From contig OW203736.1 in NCBI GenBank assembly GCA_934045075.1, positions 6,734,609 to 6,798,608 of the forward strand: 64,000 nt of DNA. Reading direction: 5' to 3'. The position numbers and the translations under genes are program-made. Source of the stretch: Yponomeuta sedellus. Taxonomy: Eukaryota; Arthropoda; Insecta; Lepidoptera; Yponomeutidae. Below the pieces are notes generated by a model that did no database searches, was not told the origin of the DNA, and was given only the letters and a program-made list of their open reading frames with translations. Shown piece by piece: positions 1-9,556 of this stretch. Numbering within the stretch: position 1 is the stretch's first letter; every line of letters starts with the position of its first letter.

Positions 1-507
1 AATGCCAGCTTTAGTAAAACAGTGTCTGATGTTACAAAAATGTTGCGAAACGAAACAATACTTTTGGCGTGTTTTTTTCAGAAGCACTAGAGTAATGCTA
101 ATTAAGTACAAATCAATACAGAATGGAACGAATACTTTTTGTCTTTAAATACCTACTTTGACTGACGTTTCTTACATGTTTCGGTTATAACTAGCAATAA
201 AGACAGATAGGCAAACAGGCAAGCAGAAAACAGGGCGCTATGGGGCTCATTAGGGGAGGGCTATGTCCAGCAGTGGACTAATATTCCCTGATGATTATGA
301 TGAACTATCAATAATGTATGTGTACGGTAATGCATGTGTACCTCTAAGTATCGTAGTTACCTCTAACTTGTAAGGAACACTATTCCCTAAGATACCGGTT
401 TTGCCTACTTTAGGGGATAGAAATCTGACACTGCTTTTGAACTCACGTTGTATAGCCTTTACCTATTTTGCCACAACAGTATATTCGAAATTTTTAATAC
501 CGAGTAA
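1..507. other. Left flank, probably intronic, no gene seen
   Basis: AT-rich sequence downstream (on the minus strand) of the short exon at 652-719. If the gene model is right, this is the next intron. Apart from the retroelement tail at 225-300, I see no open frame, RNA gene or recognised repeat. Confidence 0.4.
225..300 (+). repeat. Retroelement 3' tail, CAGCAGTGGAC type
   Basis: The segment reads GGCGCTATGGGGCTCATTAG, then GTCCAGCAGTGGACTAATAT and a GATGATTATGATG end. Related copies lie at 3775-3875 (+), 13297-13435 (-) and 26250-26335 (-). The trinucleotide-rich end is typical of LINE and SINE 3' termini in Lepidoptera. Only the tail is present. Confidence 0.6.
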
Positions 508-510
508 TGG

Positions 511-571
511 GTTATTCCACTAATCCCCATTGGCGTGTCTTAGTATTGCCAATGGGAATTAGTGGAATAAC
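511..571. repeat. 24-bp inverted repeat (hairpin)
   Basis: Arms at 511-534 and 548-571 are near-perfect inverted complements around a 13-nt loop; the left arm begins GTTATTCCACTAATCC. The structure could be a collapsed MITE. It lies just 3' of the short exon, inside the presumed next intron. Confidence 0.7.
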
Positions 572-645
572 GTATTTCTTCACACTATTTAACTGTAGCT
601 CTTATTCTTTTGACAATTGCACTTTTAACGTTCAATTGTAACGTA

Positions 646-651
646 ACGTAC
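646..651 (-). other. Splice donor after the 68-nt exon
   Basis: The minus strand reads GCG then GTACGT. The GT is at 651-650. It departs from GTRAGT at the third position but is a usable donor. Confidence 0.5.
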
Positions 652-719
652 CGCATAGGCCTTCTTTCCGTGTTCCCCGTGCTCCTCTTCGTGTTCTGAA
701 TGGTAGTCTTTGGCACCGC
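652..719 (-). CDS. Short internal exon of the secreted charged protein gene
   Basis: This 68-nt exon is on the minus strand. Upstream of it the minus strand shows a pyrimidine tract ending TCCTTTCCAG, a strong acceptor, and directly after it comes GTACGT, an acceptable donor. Entered in phase 1 it encodes a Gly (shared codon), then GAKDYHSEHEEE and HGEHGKKAYA, and it leaves in phase 0. The big exon at 33705-35634 ends in phase 1 with HEHES plus one G, so joining gives an open frame with matching His/Glu/Gly composition. From memory, this resembles the start of Gly/His/Lys-rich extracellular regions in insect proteins (possibly the family called DUF4779); I could not test that. The link between the exons is inferred from phase and composition. 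The next exon is outside the window. Confidence 0.65.
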
Positions 720-745
720 CTGGAAAGGATAAGATAAGATAATGA
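720..745 (-). other. Splice acceptor before the 68-nt exon
   Basis: The minus strand reads TTATCTTATCCTTTCCAG, with the AG at 721-720, preceded by further T/C-rich sequence. This is the strongest splice-acceptor context I noticed near a coding-like segment in the window. Confidence 0.65.
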
Positions 746-839
746 TAAAAAGTAGATAGAGAATACTTTTTCAAAGATACAAAAAAAAATCGTGTCACAT
801 TGTTTGCTATTGAACTGCTCCAAAACGGCTTCACTGATT

Positions 840-1024
840 TGTAAGATCTAAGATATAAAAAAATCGTGTCACGAATGTGAAATCAGCACCATATGTTATT
901 TTTTAATCGACAATTTAAGGATTGATGTTTTTGCAATATTACAACCCTTAATAAATAAAAGAAATTGCCTTTAGCAATAATGCCGCCAATTGTAGTCTGC
1001 ACATTTACATGTGTTATATAAAGC
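840..1024. other. No feature seen
   Basis: AT-rich intronic sequence without a recognised repeat, just before the first 5S-derived SINE fragment. Confidence 0.4.
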
Positions 1025-1175
1025 GATTGATAACTTCTGACAGTAAGGCCCGCCACTGTCTTACAATCCTCCGCCAACCCGGACTTGGCCCCCGTGGTGT
1101 AGTATGGCCTAACCTTCCTGCAATGTAGGAAGAGACGCGTTCCCCAACAGTGGGGACATACAAAGGTTGATAACG
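1025..1175 (+). mobile_element. 5S-SINE, 3' part only
   Basis: This copy carries the shared SINE body and tail from GATAACTTCTGACAGTAAGG to ACATACAAAGGTTGATAACG. The 5S-like head is missing. It is the first of about 25 copies in the window; the full-length form is described at 41931-42300. Confidence 0.8.
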
Positions 1176-1221
1176 ATATCAAGTGCTTTGGTGTAGAATA
1201 TAATAATAATAAAAATAATAA

Positions 1222-1446
1222 ATATTCATGGACATATTACACAGATCTCGGTAGCCCTATACTAAGTACAACTAAATGACTTGTGTTATAGGTGCTAACT
1301 CGACGATAGATTTAATACAATAAATACATAGATAACATCCAAGACCCGAGACAAACTAGAAAAGTTCGTTTCCTAGTTTGACCCGGCCGGGGATCGAACT
1401 TCGGTTTTACAGTCAGCGTGCCAAACCGCTGCGCCACCGAGGCCGT
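1222..1446 (-). mobile_element. tRNA-derived SINE, family C
   Basis: Read on the minus strand it starts GACGGCCTCGGTGGCGCAGC, with a D-arm/A-box-like segment. A B-box-like segment (TTCGATCCCCGG) follows, then a unique body ending near TATTATTTTTATT. A second copy is at 3430-3648. The T-arm half is degraded here: several bases are missing between the anticodon region and the B box. Confidence 0.7.
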
Positions 1447-1525
1447 CAAATAAAGTATAGAATAAAGAATATTCTTGTCTTATTTTATCTTATGTAGAAA
1501 TTAATACCACTCGCTTATGTTAAAG

Positions 1526-1649
1526 GCAAACCTCGTGAGGAAATTTGGCGCTTGAAATTGCCAATCCGCGGTGGGCATGCGTGGTAATTAAGCCCATACT
1601 CTCTCTGCGAGGAGGCCTGTGCCCTGCAGTGGGACGTTTATAGACTACA
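1526..1649 (+). mobile_element. tRNA-derived SINE family A, 3' part
   Basis: From CTCGTGAGGAAATTTGG through CGCTTGAAATTGCCAATCCG to the tail GCCCTGCAGTGGGACGTTTA. The tRNA-like head is absent. Confidence 0.75.
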
Positions 1650-1754
1650 CACACACACAACCTTATCTTATGTTTTCTAATATTTTTATTCAAATTTCAT
1701 AAAAAAAAAATTCATTATTGAGAAGAATTTTCTTTATTGTGTACAGAAATTATA

Positions 1755-1985
1755 CTAAGAAGGCTGGCGGCATTGCCTCGCTGTATGGCTAGGGTCAACT
1801 TATTTAAATGTAATTATTTCTTATTAATTGACATTGTTGGTGGTATTAACCTTATAATTGACTTTTTAATGTTCGATTTGATTAACTATTTAATTAGGAA
1901 TGTTGTAATTTTCTGAATCAATCTGTGACATGTATAATTTTGTATATGGATGTCGGTCTGAAATAAAAACATTTCATTTCATTTC
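1755..1985 (+). mobile_element. LINE 3' UTR with (ATTTC)n tail
   Basis: The segment begins TACTAAGAAGGCTGGCGGCA and ends in GAAATAAAAACATTTCATTT plus further ATTTC units. A diverged copy at 46420-46785 has the same end, and its start recurs at 24269. It is a 5'-truncated non-LTR element with a pentanucleotide tail. SINE family B follows directly. Confidence 0.6.
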
Positions 1986-1990
1986 TAATA

Positions 1991-2192
1991 ATAACATAAC
2001 ATTTACATACAGGCACATACATAGCTTCTGGCCCGCACTAGGATACTCTGTGTCGTGGGAACCAGAAACAACGACATCACAAACATGTAAACATCCAAGA
2101 CCTGGGGTTTTTGTTTTTGTCCCCGGCCGGGGTTCAAACCCGGGACCTCTTGCATAGTAGGGAAATGCGCTAACGCTGCACCACAGAGGTCG
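1991..2192 (-). mobile_element. tRNA-derived SINE, family B
   Basis: On the minus strand it runs from CGACCTCTGTGGTGCAGCGT (tRNA-like head) through a B-box-like GGGTTTGAACCCCGG and a run of T to GTATGTAAATGTTATGTTAT. The A and B boxes are slightly mutated. Confidence 0.75.
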
Positions 2193-2925
2193 TAATAAGG
2201 GTATATACATAAAATATTATTTTATAATCCATCGTCAATAGCGTAATCGACGTCATATGTGTATATTTCGACAGTCTACAACAACTTGACAGCACACCGT
2301 CACGATAAAAGTTGTATTCCATTATTATCAGCTAGCGCCCTCTTCCTTTTATTCACTGCAAAAAGTGAGATGCCGCTACACGATAATGGGAAATAACTTT
2401 TATCTTTAGCTTTGCTCCCCTTGCCCGTATCATAAAACTATAATTAATGGTTTACTGAAACAGTTCACTGTACATTGAAGTCTCGAAGAGCCGATTTACG
2501 CATAGATTAACAAATGGGAAGATTGTAATACGCAATGCTCAACGAATTAACGTGGTGAACTACGAAGTTTTAGGAAAGTCAACTCGAGTTTTACTATGAA
2601 AGTACTAATAGTGACATATCTCTGCCACGATTAACGCCGAAACAACAACATTAACTTGACCTTTCCGAGAAAAACTAATTTTTTTTTGCTAGCTATATTA
2701 AATTGAAATATTAGATTGCACTTTGCTAAACTTGTTCTCGGTAGACTGCTACGCGGAAAGATATTAGAAAACTTTACACACTCCATAGGCAGAGAATCTT
2801 TTGAACTTCTACAGTGCTTAGCGCTTTTTCTTAGTGGCCTAGATTATAACTTTACCATGACTAGTAGATTCAAGATAGACCTTGGGATAACCGTCGACAA
2901 TCCAGTGTCATACGTTAGTAAGATG
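2193..2925. other. No feature recognised
   Basis: Unique-looking AT-rich intron sequence. A short plus-strand open stretch at 2716-2930 starts at a non-ATG codon and resembles nothing I know. I read it as chance. Confidence 0.4.
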
Positions 2926-2929
2926 AGAC

Positions 2930-3101
2930 GAACACCGCCAGGGGCATTTTTTCCAAGCGCTTCCGTGCTTCGCAAGGCACGTTGAGCCGTTGGTGCCGGC
3001 TGTCATGTAATGGCAGTCGTTAAGCCATGTCAGAGGCCTTATGGGCGGCTTGATAACTTCTGACAGTAAGGCCCGCCACTGTCTTGCAATCCTCCGCCAG
3101 G
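2930..3101 (+). mobile_element. 5S-SINE, middle part
   Basis: From a degraded box just before GGGGCATTTTTTCCAAGCGC to CTTGCAATCCTCCGCCAGG. Both the 5S-like head and the tail are missing. Confidence 0.8.
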
Positions 3102-3429
3102 TTGTATGTCTTCGAAATACGTAGTTTTGCCTTTTGACCTAGAAGATCACACATGGTTCGAAACACACGCTAAATACATGTTTTAAAAGGCTTAGTCACT
3201 ACTAATCAAACATACTTTTTTTGTCAAGCACCTCTTAAGACCAGAATTTTTTTAAACACAATTCTCTTCTGACAAAGAAATACCTGCTCCAGCCATAACA
3301 TTATATTCTAAAGTGAAGTCTTTAAAATGGCTTTGGTAGGTATTTAGTTTATTTTTTTGCTGACTGCTGGTAATCCTATAAATTTAAACTCATATTGTAC
3401 TAAAGATGTACCTTAAATTAAATAAATAA
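3102..3429. other. No feature recognised
   Basis: AT-rich intron sequence with no open frame or repeat that I can name. Confidence 0.35.
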
Positions 3430-3648
3430 AATATTCATGAACATAGACCCAGATGGACACAGATCTCATTACAGGTGCTAACTTGATGATAGATTTAATA
3501 CAATAAATACTCCTACATAGATAACATCCAAGACCCGAAACAAACTAGGAAAGTTCGTTTTCTAGTTTGACGCGGCCGGTGATCGAACCCGAGACCTTAG
3601 GTTTTACAAACAGCGTGCCAAACCACTGCGCCAGCGAGGCCGTCAAAT
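3430..3648 (-). mobile_element. tRNA-derived SINE, family C
   Basis: On the minus strand it has GACGGCCTCGCTGGCGCAGT, an intact T-arm (GGTTCGATCACCGG variant on this copy) and the same AAACTAGGAAAG body as 1222-1446. It is the better preserved of the two copies. Confidence 0.75.
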
Positions 3649-3774
3649 TGTGTTCATGTTGGTAATATATGACGTAAGATTACTGACGGCTGGCCCACGG
3701 CCTAAGACTTTCATTGACTGGATAGATGCACATAAAGATGATGGTTTAGTCGCTTGTATTTGAGCAAATGCATC

Positions 3775-3875
3775 GCATCGGGATTATGGGCATTGATGGC
3801 ACAACCTTGCGCTATGGCGCTCATTAGGGGCTATGTCCAGCAGTGGACTAATATAGCCTGAAGAAGAAGAAGATT
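3775..3875 (+). repeat. Retroelement 3' tail, CAGCAGTGGAC type
   Basis: Contains GGGATTATGGGCATTGATGG, then GTCCAGCAGTGGACTAATAT and a GAAGAAGAAGAAG end. It matches the minus-strand copy at 13297-13435 over its whole length. Confidence 0.65.
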
Positions 3876-4120
3876 TGAGCAAATAGAAGTAGTGTCTCTA
3901 TTTATATACGCGATTCACCTAATGCAAGGTAAAGTTTAGCTGAAAAATACTTTGATCTTCTCGGAAAGGTCAAGTTAAAATGTCATTGTTTCGGCGTTAA
4001 TCGTGACAAAGATTTGTCACGATTAGTACTTTCATAGCAGAACCTGGGTCGAGTTTCATAAAAGTAGCATAGCATAACAGACAATTTTTTTTTAGATATA
4101 AGTAGATTAGATGAGTCTTA

Positions 4121-4312
4121 GGGCCTGTTTCACAATCTGCAAGTAAAGTTCCGGATAAGCTATCCGAAACCAGGGCTGCCATTTGTTCTAAATTTGAAGC
4201 CATAAACGAACACACGCAATATAGGAAAATTTATTTAAATTTAGAACAAACGGCAGCCCTGGTTGCGGATAGCTTATCTGGAACTTTATTTGAACATTGT
4301 GTAACAGAGGCT
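4121..4312. mobile_element. MITE with long terminal inverted repeats
   Basis: The arms are imperfect inverted complements of roughly 70 bp. They start GGGCCTGTTTCACAATCTGC on the left and, reverse-complemented, AGCCTCTGTTACACAATGTT on the right. TA lies on both sides (4119-4120 and 4313-4314), fitting Tc1/mariner-type integration. The 192-bp element has no coding capacity. Confidence 0.8.
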
Positions 4313-4453
4313 TAAATAAATAAATTGGACTTGTAAAATAATAAATAAAAGGACCAAGATTGTAAAATAGTAAGTTATCAGACTTATCTATTTTGGCTTC
4401 ATCTAAAATAGATAAATGTGATGTTTTTACGCGTATCTGTGGATATCTGTATC

Positions 4454-4610
4454 TGCTTGATAACTTTTGACAGTAAGGCCCGCCACTGTCTTACAATCCT
4501 CCACCAACCCGGACTAAGCCCCCGTGGTTGAGCATGGCCTAACCTTCCTGCAATGCAGGGAGACACCCGTGCCCCAGCAGAGGGAACATAAAAGGGTTGA
4601 TATCGTATCT
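4454..4610 (+). mobile_element. 5S-SINE, 3' part
   Basis: From GCTTGATAACTTTTGACAGT to AAAAGGGTTGATATCGTATC. It has the usual tail with a mutated GCCCCAGCAGAGGGAAC. Confidence 0.8.
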
Positions 4611-4628
4611 GTAAAGCACACATAACAA

Positions 4629-4838
4629 CTACTGTGATACGAGAATTGGTAGCGCATCTGCCTACCAGGCAAGAGGTCCCAAGTTCGAATCCCGGCTGGG
4701 GCAAAAAAAAAACCCCAGGTCTCTGATGTTTACATGTTTGTGATGTCGTTGTGTCTGGTTCCCACGACACAGGGTATCATAGTGTGGGGTGAGAAGCAAT
4801 GTATGTGCCTGTATGAAAATGTTATGTTATGTTAGGAG
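4629..4838 (+). mobile_element. tRNA-derived SINE, family B
   Basis: The plus strand shows GGTAGCGCATCTGCCTACCA, the B-box-like GTTCGAATCCC, an A-run, the GATGTTTACATGTTTGTGAT body and the GTTATGTTATGTTAG end. The first bases of the tRNA-like head are mutated. Confidence 0.75.
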
Positions 4839-4839
4839 A

Positions 4840-5176
4840 TCTATAATTGAATTGACATTTCGAAAAGTTTCAATCTACAAAATTGTTAGCGCCGAAAATG
4901 GAAACCCCGAATTATAGATATTAGTTATATTTACGAGTAAAACAAATTAAATAATAAAAAGGACAATAAAATAGAAATCGATCCAGGCCGCTACTCCGTT
5001 GCTATGTCTCGTAAGTCTTATAAAACATTCTCACAGCAACGGGGTTGCCAGATCTGTCGCCAACAAAAAGAACTATACCAGTTTGTTACAATTACTAGTT
5101 GCCGTAAAGCACAAACTCTAATTAACATTTTAACAACAACAAATTTTAACATTTAAATTTTAAATTTGTTCTTTAG
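4840..5176. other. No feature recognised
   Basis: AT-rich intron sequence between two SINEs. A GC-richer patch near 4985-5060 shows no repeat I can name. Confidence 0.35.
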
Positions 5177-5478
5177 CACGGGTTAGTGCATAAAAAATAA
5201 AAATAGTGTAATCATGTGGGTACAGTGATATCGTTCCGATGTTAAACCTAACTGCAAAGTAGGTGGTCGGGGCTGTAAGTAATGCAATTTGCTTAAGTCA
5301 GATGTCGCTGCCTGTACGTAATACAGAGAATATTGTAAAGAGGTTCGAAATTTCACTGATGCCGTGAGTCGCCCATTGGCTCAATTGGTAGAGCGCTGGT
5401 ACGGATAGCCAGAGGTTGCGGGTTCGAATCCCGGCATGGGTGAAATTTTTAGCCTCTAAAAATAGGTTTTTAAATCTA
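5177..5478 (+). mobile_element. tRNA-like foldback family, single module with leader
   Basis: The leader runs GCACGGGTTAGTGCATAAAA to GATGCCGTGAGTC. The tRNA-like module GCCCATTGGCTCAATTGGTA ... GTTCGAATCCCGGCATGGGT follows, then AAATTTTTAGCCTCTAAA and an AAATAGGTTTTTAAA end. The cloverleaf acceptor arms GCCCAT and ATGGGT can pair. Position 33 of the anticodon loop is not T, so it is a derived element rather than a working tRNA gene. Confidence 0.75.
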
Positions 5479-5529
5479 ATTAACATGTTTTAGTAATTAC
5501 GGAACTTACAAGTTGTTCTGTACATTTTT

Positions 5530-5650
5530 TTATGTAGCCTATATACGAGTACGTCCCACTGCAGGGCACATTTTCTGTCAGAGAAAGAGTGTATGGGCTT
5601 AATTATCAACCTTGCCCACCGCCGATAGGCAATTTCAAGCGCAGAGGTAT
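5530..5650 (-). mobile_element. tRNA-derived SINE family A, 3' part
   Basis: The minus-strand copy shows GCGCTTGAAATTGCC and the tail GTGCCCTGCAGTGGGACGTA followed by AGGCTACATAA. Confidence 0.7.
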
Positions 5651-5651
5651 T

Positions 5652-5702
5652 TTTTTTTAAAACCTATTTAGCCTCTAAATAGGTTTTTAAAAAAAAAAAT
5701 AC
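5652..5702. repeat. Hairpin made of foldback-family ends
   Basis: AAAACCTATTTAGCCTCTAAATAGGTTTT with flanking T and A runs forms a palindrome. The sequence is the terminal segment of the tRNA-like foldback family joined head to head. Confidence 0.6.
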
Positions 5703-5995
5703 CTATTTTCAACAAAGTGAAAGATTATGATGCTCCCTTCGGCCATTTTGACTGAAGCAGCAATCACACCGCGTGACGTCACGCTTGAGTAACATTGGTA
5801 AACTTTACCCGTGCTTTGTTTGACGTTTGATGTTTCTTTACCTGGGTGTGACGTCAGACTCGACGCTATGACAATGCGAGCTGTTTTCCCACAAATTTAA
5901 AATAATTTTAGTAAAATGGCCTTAACCTTTCTTTAAACTTTAATTTATGACTGAAATAGAGGTCTTCGGGTAAATAATACATGTGTCCCCACATT

Positions 5996-6358
5996 AGGGG
6001 CCGTCCATAAAGTACGTCACAGGAATTTGTGATTTTTCGACCTCTCCCCGTCCTTGTCACAGCTGGTCACATTTGTGAGACTCCCCCCCTCCCTAGTGTG
6101 ACGTCACATATTTTGCAATTTTATATTTAGAAATTATTGAACTCAAACAGCTGTTCCGAAATTAGTTTTATATCAAAAGTTGCAAATGTTTTTTAGTTAA
6201 TAGTGGAAAGTTCGTGTTTTAACACGTAGTTTTGGGTGAGTTTTGGAAATGTGACGTCACGAAACTTAGGCCCCCTCCCACCCCCAGTCACACAACGTCA
6301 GAATTCATCGACCCCCTCCCGCCCCCTTAACGTACGACGTAATTTATGGATGGTCCCT
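5996..6358. mobile_element. Non-autonomous DNA element, GGCCGTCCATAAA type
   Basis: The left end AGGGGCCGTCCATAAAGTAC and the right end (reverse complement AGGGACCATCCATAAATTAC) are imperfect inverted repeats. Inside are paired GTGACGTCAC segments and C-rich patches. No coding sequence is present. I infer a MITE-like element; no clear target duplication is seen. Confidence 0.55.
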
Positions 6359-6585
6359 TATGAAAAAGTATTTCAAAATCTTTCGTCATGCCTATTGTAC
6401 AGAATTTATTTTACGTACAGTTTCTTTACACATCACTTCTGTTGAAGCTCTAGAAAAGTTAATTTTCCCTTTAAAAGTGGTCCAAGAAAGTTAGTGCCTA
6501 TTTAATTTAGGGAAAGTAATTTCTTAAGAAAACCCTCAGCGCGAGGTCTACCCCACTTTTAATTTGGCCCGAACATGAATATGTA

Positions 6586-6804
6586 ATGGAGGTAATAAAT
6601 TTTCTTTGGAACTTATTAAGTAAGTATGTGTTGTTTCTGATATTAATATGTATTTTAATTACTTCTTCAATCTACCTGTATTATGACGGCATTTTATACC
6701 TTATACGTGTATTCGATACGTTACCCCTAGATTACGACTTGCCGGTTACTTGCCTGGAGACAGGCTGGTACAGTCGACAGAAGGATAAACTTTACAATTT
6801 TTAG
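6586..6804 (+). pseudogene. Possible membrane-protein fragment cut by a MITE
   Basis: This ATG-started frame of 72 codons contains a hydrophobic stretch (about residues 13-35, LLSKYVLFLILICILITSSI and on) and then a polar part ending SRQKDKLYNF. I do not recognise the family. The stop codon TAG is created by the insertion: TA is the target duplication and G is the first base of the MITE at 6804-6951. Skipping the MITE, the frame stays open for about 34 more codons, to TAA at 7057. That suggests an older coding segment interrupted by the insertion, but chance cannot be excluded. Confidence 0.3.
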
Positions 6805-6951
6805 TTAGAATATTTTCGGGGCTTAATCGTGTAGTAATTTATTGCTATTTTACCTCGACTTCTCGTGACCACGATGACTGTAACGTCGTCGAAACGTCGA
6901 GGTAGCATAGCAATAAATTAGTACGCGATCAAGCCCCGAAAATATTCTAAC
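6804..6951. mobile_element. 148-bp MITE, GTTAGAATATTTTC family
   Basis: Terminal inverted repeats start GTTAGAATATTTTCGGGGCT on both ends, with TA at 6802-6803 and 6952-6953. It is a deleted form of the 260-bp element at 29443-29702; almost its whole length can fold into one hairpin. Confidence 0.85.
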
Positions 6952-7315
6952 TATGAGTTCAAGTCGAGAAAGTTTAAAATATTTTACAATTTTTGTTGCA
7001 ATAAAGCCCTTGCAGTAGACAAAACGTCAACGTACATTTTTGTTGCAATATCGCCCTAAACGTAACGCACTTACGTTAAGGGCTAAATTGCATTGCGTTT
7101 TACCTTAAATAATTGCGCTCAGATCCGTTTTATATTTAACTCTGAAGACAGAGATGTTTGGTTTTAAAAAGTAGATTAATATTAAAAGGTATTTAGAGGA
7201 TGACTGTGTCTAGTGTTCAACACATTCACGAGTAATATTTTTAAGTTGAGATCTCTGTTAATTAGATTTATTTGTGTTTAAATTGAAGAGGAGCATCCTT
7301 GTTAGCTTTTTCTCC

Positions 7316-7570
7316 ACACGCTCATTTGGCAGAATAATGACGCAAATGTACTTTTTTGCCAATTTGAGTTAAGTATGCCAAAACACCCGAAATAACTGTT
7401 TACACTTGGGGAAAAAATGACAGTAGTGTAGTTTTGTTTTTTATCGCGTGACAGCGCCACTGTCGTTGTGGCATTTTGACAAAGTTCTAACACTTCTGAA
7501 TGAAACAACGGTCTCTCCTGTAAAATTGGAAAAAGGACATTTGCGTCAATATTCTGCCAAATGAGCGTGT
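7316..7570. mobile_element. 255-bp MITE, ACACGCTCATTTGG type
   Basis: The ends ACACGCTCATTTGGCAGAAT (left) and the same motif reverse-complemented at 7551-7570 form inverted repeats extending about 45 bp with a few mismatches. The target duplication is unclear. No coding sequence is present. Confidence 0.75.
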
Positions 7571-7746
7571 TCTATTAATGGTGAAACTTACAACTTAAAC
7601 GTTCATTAAACAAACATTTTGTTTTTATAACGAATAAAAATATTGGATTTGATTTGACATCAAATTTTAAACAACAGTAAACTTCGCTATAGATGATTTT
7701 TTTATGCTCAAATTGATGCACAAGTCCAATGTGTTGTCAGGGCAAT

Positions 7747-7861
7747 CGTTATCGTTATCAACCCTTGTATGTCCCCACTGCTGGGGCACGGGTCTCTTCC
7801 TGCATCGCAGGAAGGTTAGGCCATACTCCACCACGGGGGCCAAGTCCGGGTTGGTGGAGGT
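7747..7861 (-). mobile_element. 5S-SINE fragment with target duplication
   Basis: A 5'-truncated copy of about 115 bp containing only the tail. It is flanked by the 11-bp direct repeat GTCAGGGCAAT (7736-7746 and 7862-7872), which belongs to the first unit of the minisatellite next door. This shows insertion by target-primed retrotransposition into the array. Confidence 0.85.
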
Positions 7862-8640
7862 GTCAGGGCAATGTCCTATAGAAATAATGTCTTGAAGGAG
7901 TAGAATCGTGTCAGAGCAGAGTCTTGTTGCAGTAGTGTCCATCCGAAATAACGTCTTGTCGGAGCAGAGTCCTATCAGAGCTGTGTCCCGTTAAAAAAAC
8001 GTCTTGCAGGAGCAGAATACGCTCAAAACAGAGTCCTGTTAGAGCAGTATCCTGTCAAATTATTGTCTTGTCTCAGCAGAATACTGTCAGAGCAGTCCGG
8101 TCAGAGCAGTGTCCTGTCGAAATAATATCTTGTCTTAGCAGAATACTGTCAGAACAGAGTCCGGTCAGAGCAGTGTCCTGTCGATATAATATCTTGTCTT
8201 AAAAGAATACTGTCAGAGCAGAGTCCTGTCAGAGCAGTGTCCTGTCGAAATAATATCTTGTCTAAGCAGAATACTGTTAGAGCAGAGTCCGGTCAGAGCA
8301 GTGTCCTGTCGATATAATATCTTGTCTTAGCAGAATACTGTCAGAGCAGAGTCCTGTCAGAGCAGTGTCCTGTCGAAATAATATCTTGTCTAAGCAGAAT
8401 ACTGTCAGAGCAGAGTTCTGTCAGAGCAGTGTCCTGTCGAAATAATATCTTGTCTAAGCAGAATACTGTTAGAGCAGAGTCCGGTCAGAGCAGTGTCCTG
8501 TCGATATAATATCTTGTCTTAGCAGAATACTGTCAGAGCAGTCCGGTCAGAGGAGTGTTCTGTCAAAATAATATCTCGTCTTAGCAGAATATTGTCAGAG
8601 CAGAGTCCTCTCAGAGCAGTGTCTTATCGAAGCAGAGACT
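7862..8640. repeat. 64-bp minisatellite, about 12 units
   Basis: Units begin GTCAGAGCAGTGTCCTGTCG and continue with AATAATATCTTGTCT, AGCAGAATACTGTCAGAGCA and GAGTCC. Unit starts at 8100, 8164, 8228, 8292, 8356, 8420 and 8484 are exactly 64 bp apart. The outer units are more diverged, and one is 62 bp. The best central copies are nearly identical. Confidence 0.9.
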
Positions 8641-9435
8641 GTATGAGAGTATCTTGTCTTAGTATCCTTTCGAAACTAGGTTTTAATTTCGTATTCAATC
8701 TCCGAAAGCTTATCTTGTACTCATCAATTTATGACAGTCGTTTCCAGTCTACTCAAGTACCTAATGACGTTTCCGATGGGTAAAACCGAAACAGAAAGTT
8801 CTCGCCACGGCTAGGAGAGAAACCCACGCGTTTCCCGGCTGTTTGACGGCTCCAATCGGATTATACACAGAGGCTGTTTCGTTCCGCTCCGTGACTGTCG
8901 GGTGCAAGATCCAGTGCAGGCACACTGCCTCCGCCAAGTTATAAAAAGCTACCATTTATTTCGAGTAGTTTGTAATAGCAAACAACTTATTGAGAAGATA
9001 AGAAGCAGTAAAGTTCTTGGTTTAATGCTCAGAGGGAAGCTTTTAAAATTGCTTAGTAAACATAACTTACACACAACGCAGACCGACGTTTAGGCCATTT
9101 CTTCGAGGAACCTCAATGGGAGTCCAAACTAAGATCTTCGGCATGATACACCAACGAACAAATAAATTACTTAATTGTAACTAAACGGTGACGCAAAACT
9201 CGACGGCTAAAAAGCCTGTTAAAAAGTACCATGAGTTGACTTTTTAGAGGACTACAAGTAAACCCGTTGGAAGCACCAGAAGTTGACCCGTTAGAAGTAT
9301 GTACCACAATTTGACTCGTTGGAAGTACTTCGTCACAAGCGGTCGTTTTTGGCATTAATGGTACCTAGACCTTAGTTTTTGCCTTAGTTAACGGCCATGG
9401 GTCAGAAAAATCAGTATTAACATGATTGAGAGATG
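8641..9435. other. No feature recognised
   Basis: Intron sequence with no open frame that resembles a protein. The area near 9230-9340 repeats a loose GTTGGAAG-type motif, too weak to call a repeat. Confidence 0.35.
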
Positions 9436-9556
9436 TACCAATGACATTGTTTTCTAAGCTATGTTCATTTGTCAACTTATAGTAGGAATACTAGTAGCTA
9501 ACTGTGAAGGGAATCATCGTGAGGAAAAGTGAGTGTCTGAAGTGTTAACATACCTT
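9436..9556 (+). mobile_element. tRNA-derived SINE family A, middle part
   Basis: The segment has GTACCAATGACATTGTTTTC, then ATCGTGAGGAAAAGTGAGTG and CATACCTTAGCG. Both the head and the tail are missing. Confidence 0.65.

Noticed and set aside
5370..5445. Possible functional tRNA gene
   Set aside because: The same module is repeated many times with a fixed leader and tail. The base before the anticodon is not T and the copies are mutated, so it is a SINE-type element.
7862..8640. CRISPR-like array
   Set aside because: The 64-bp units are repeated in full with no unique spacers, and the host is an insect. It is a minisatellite.
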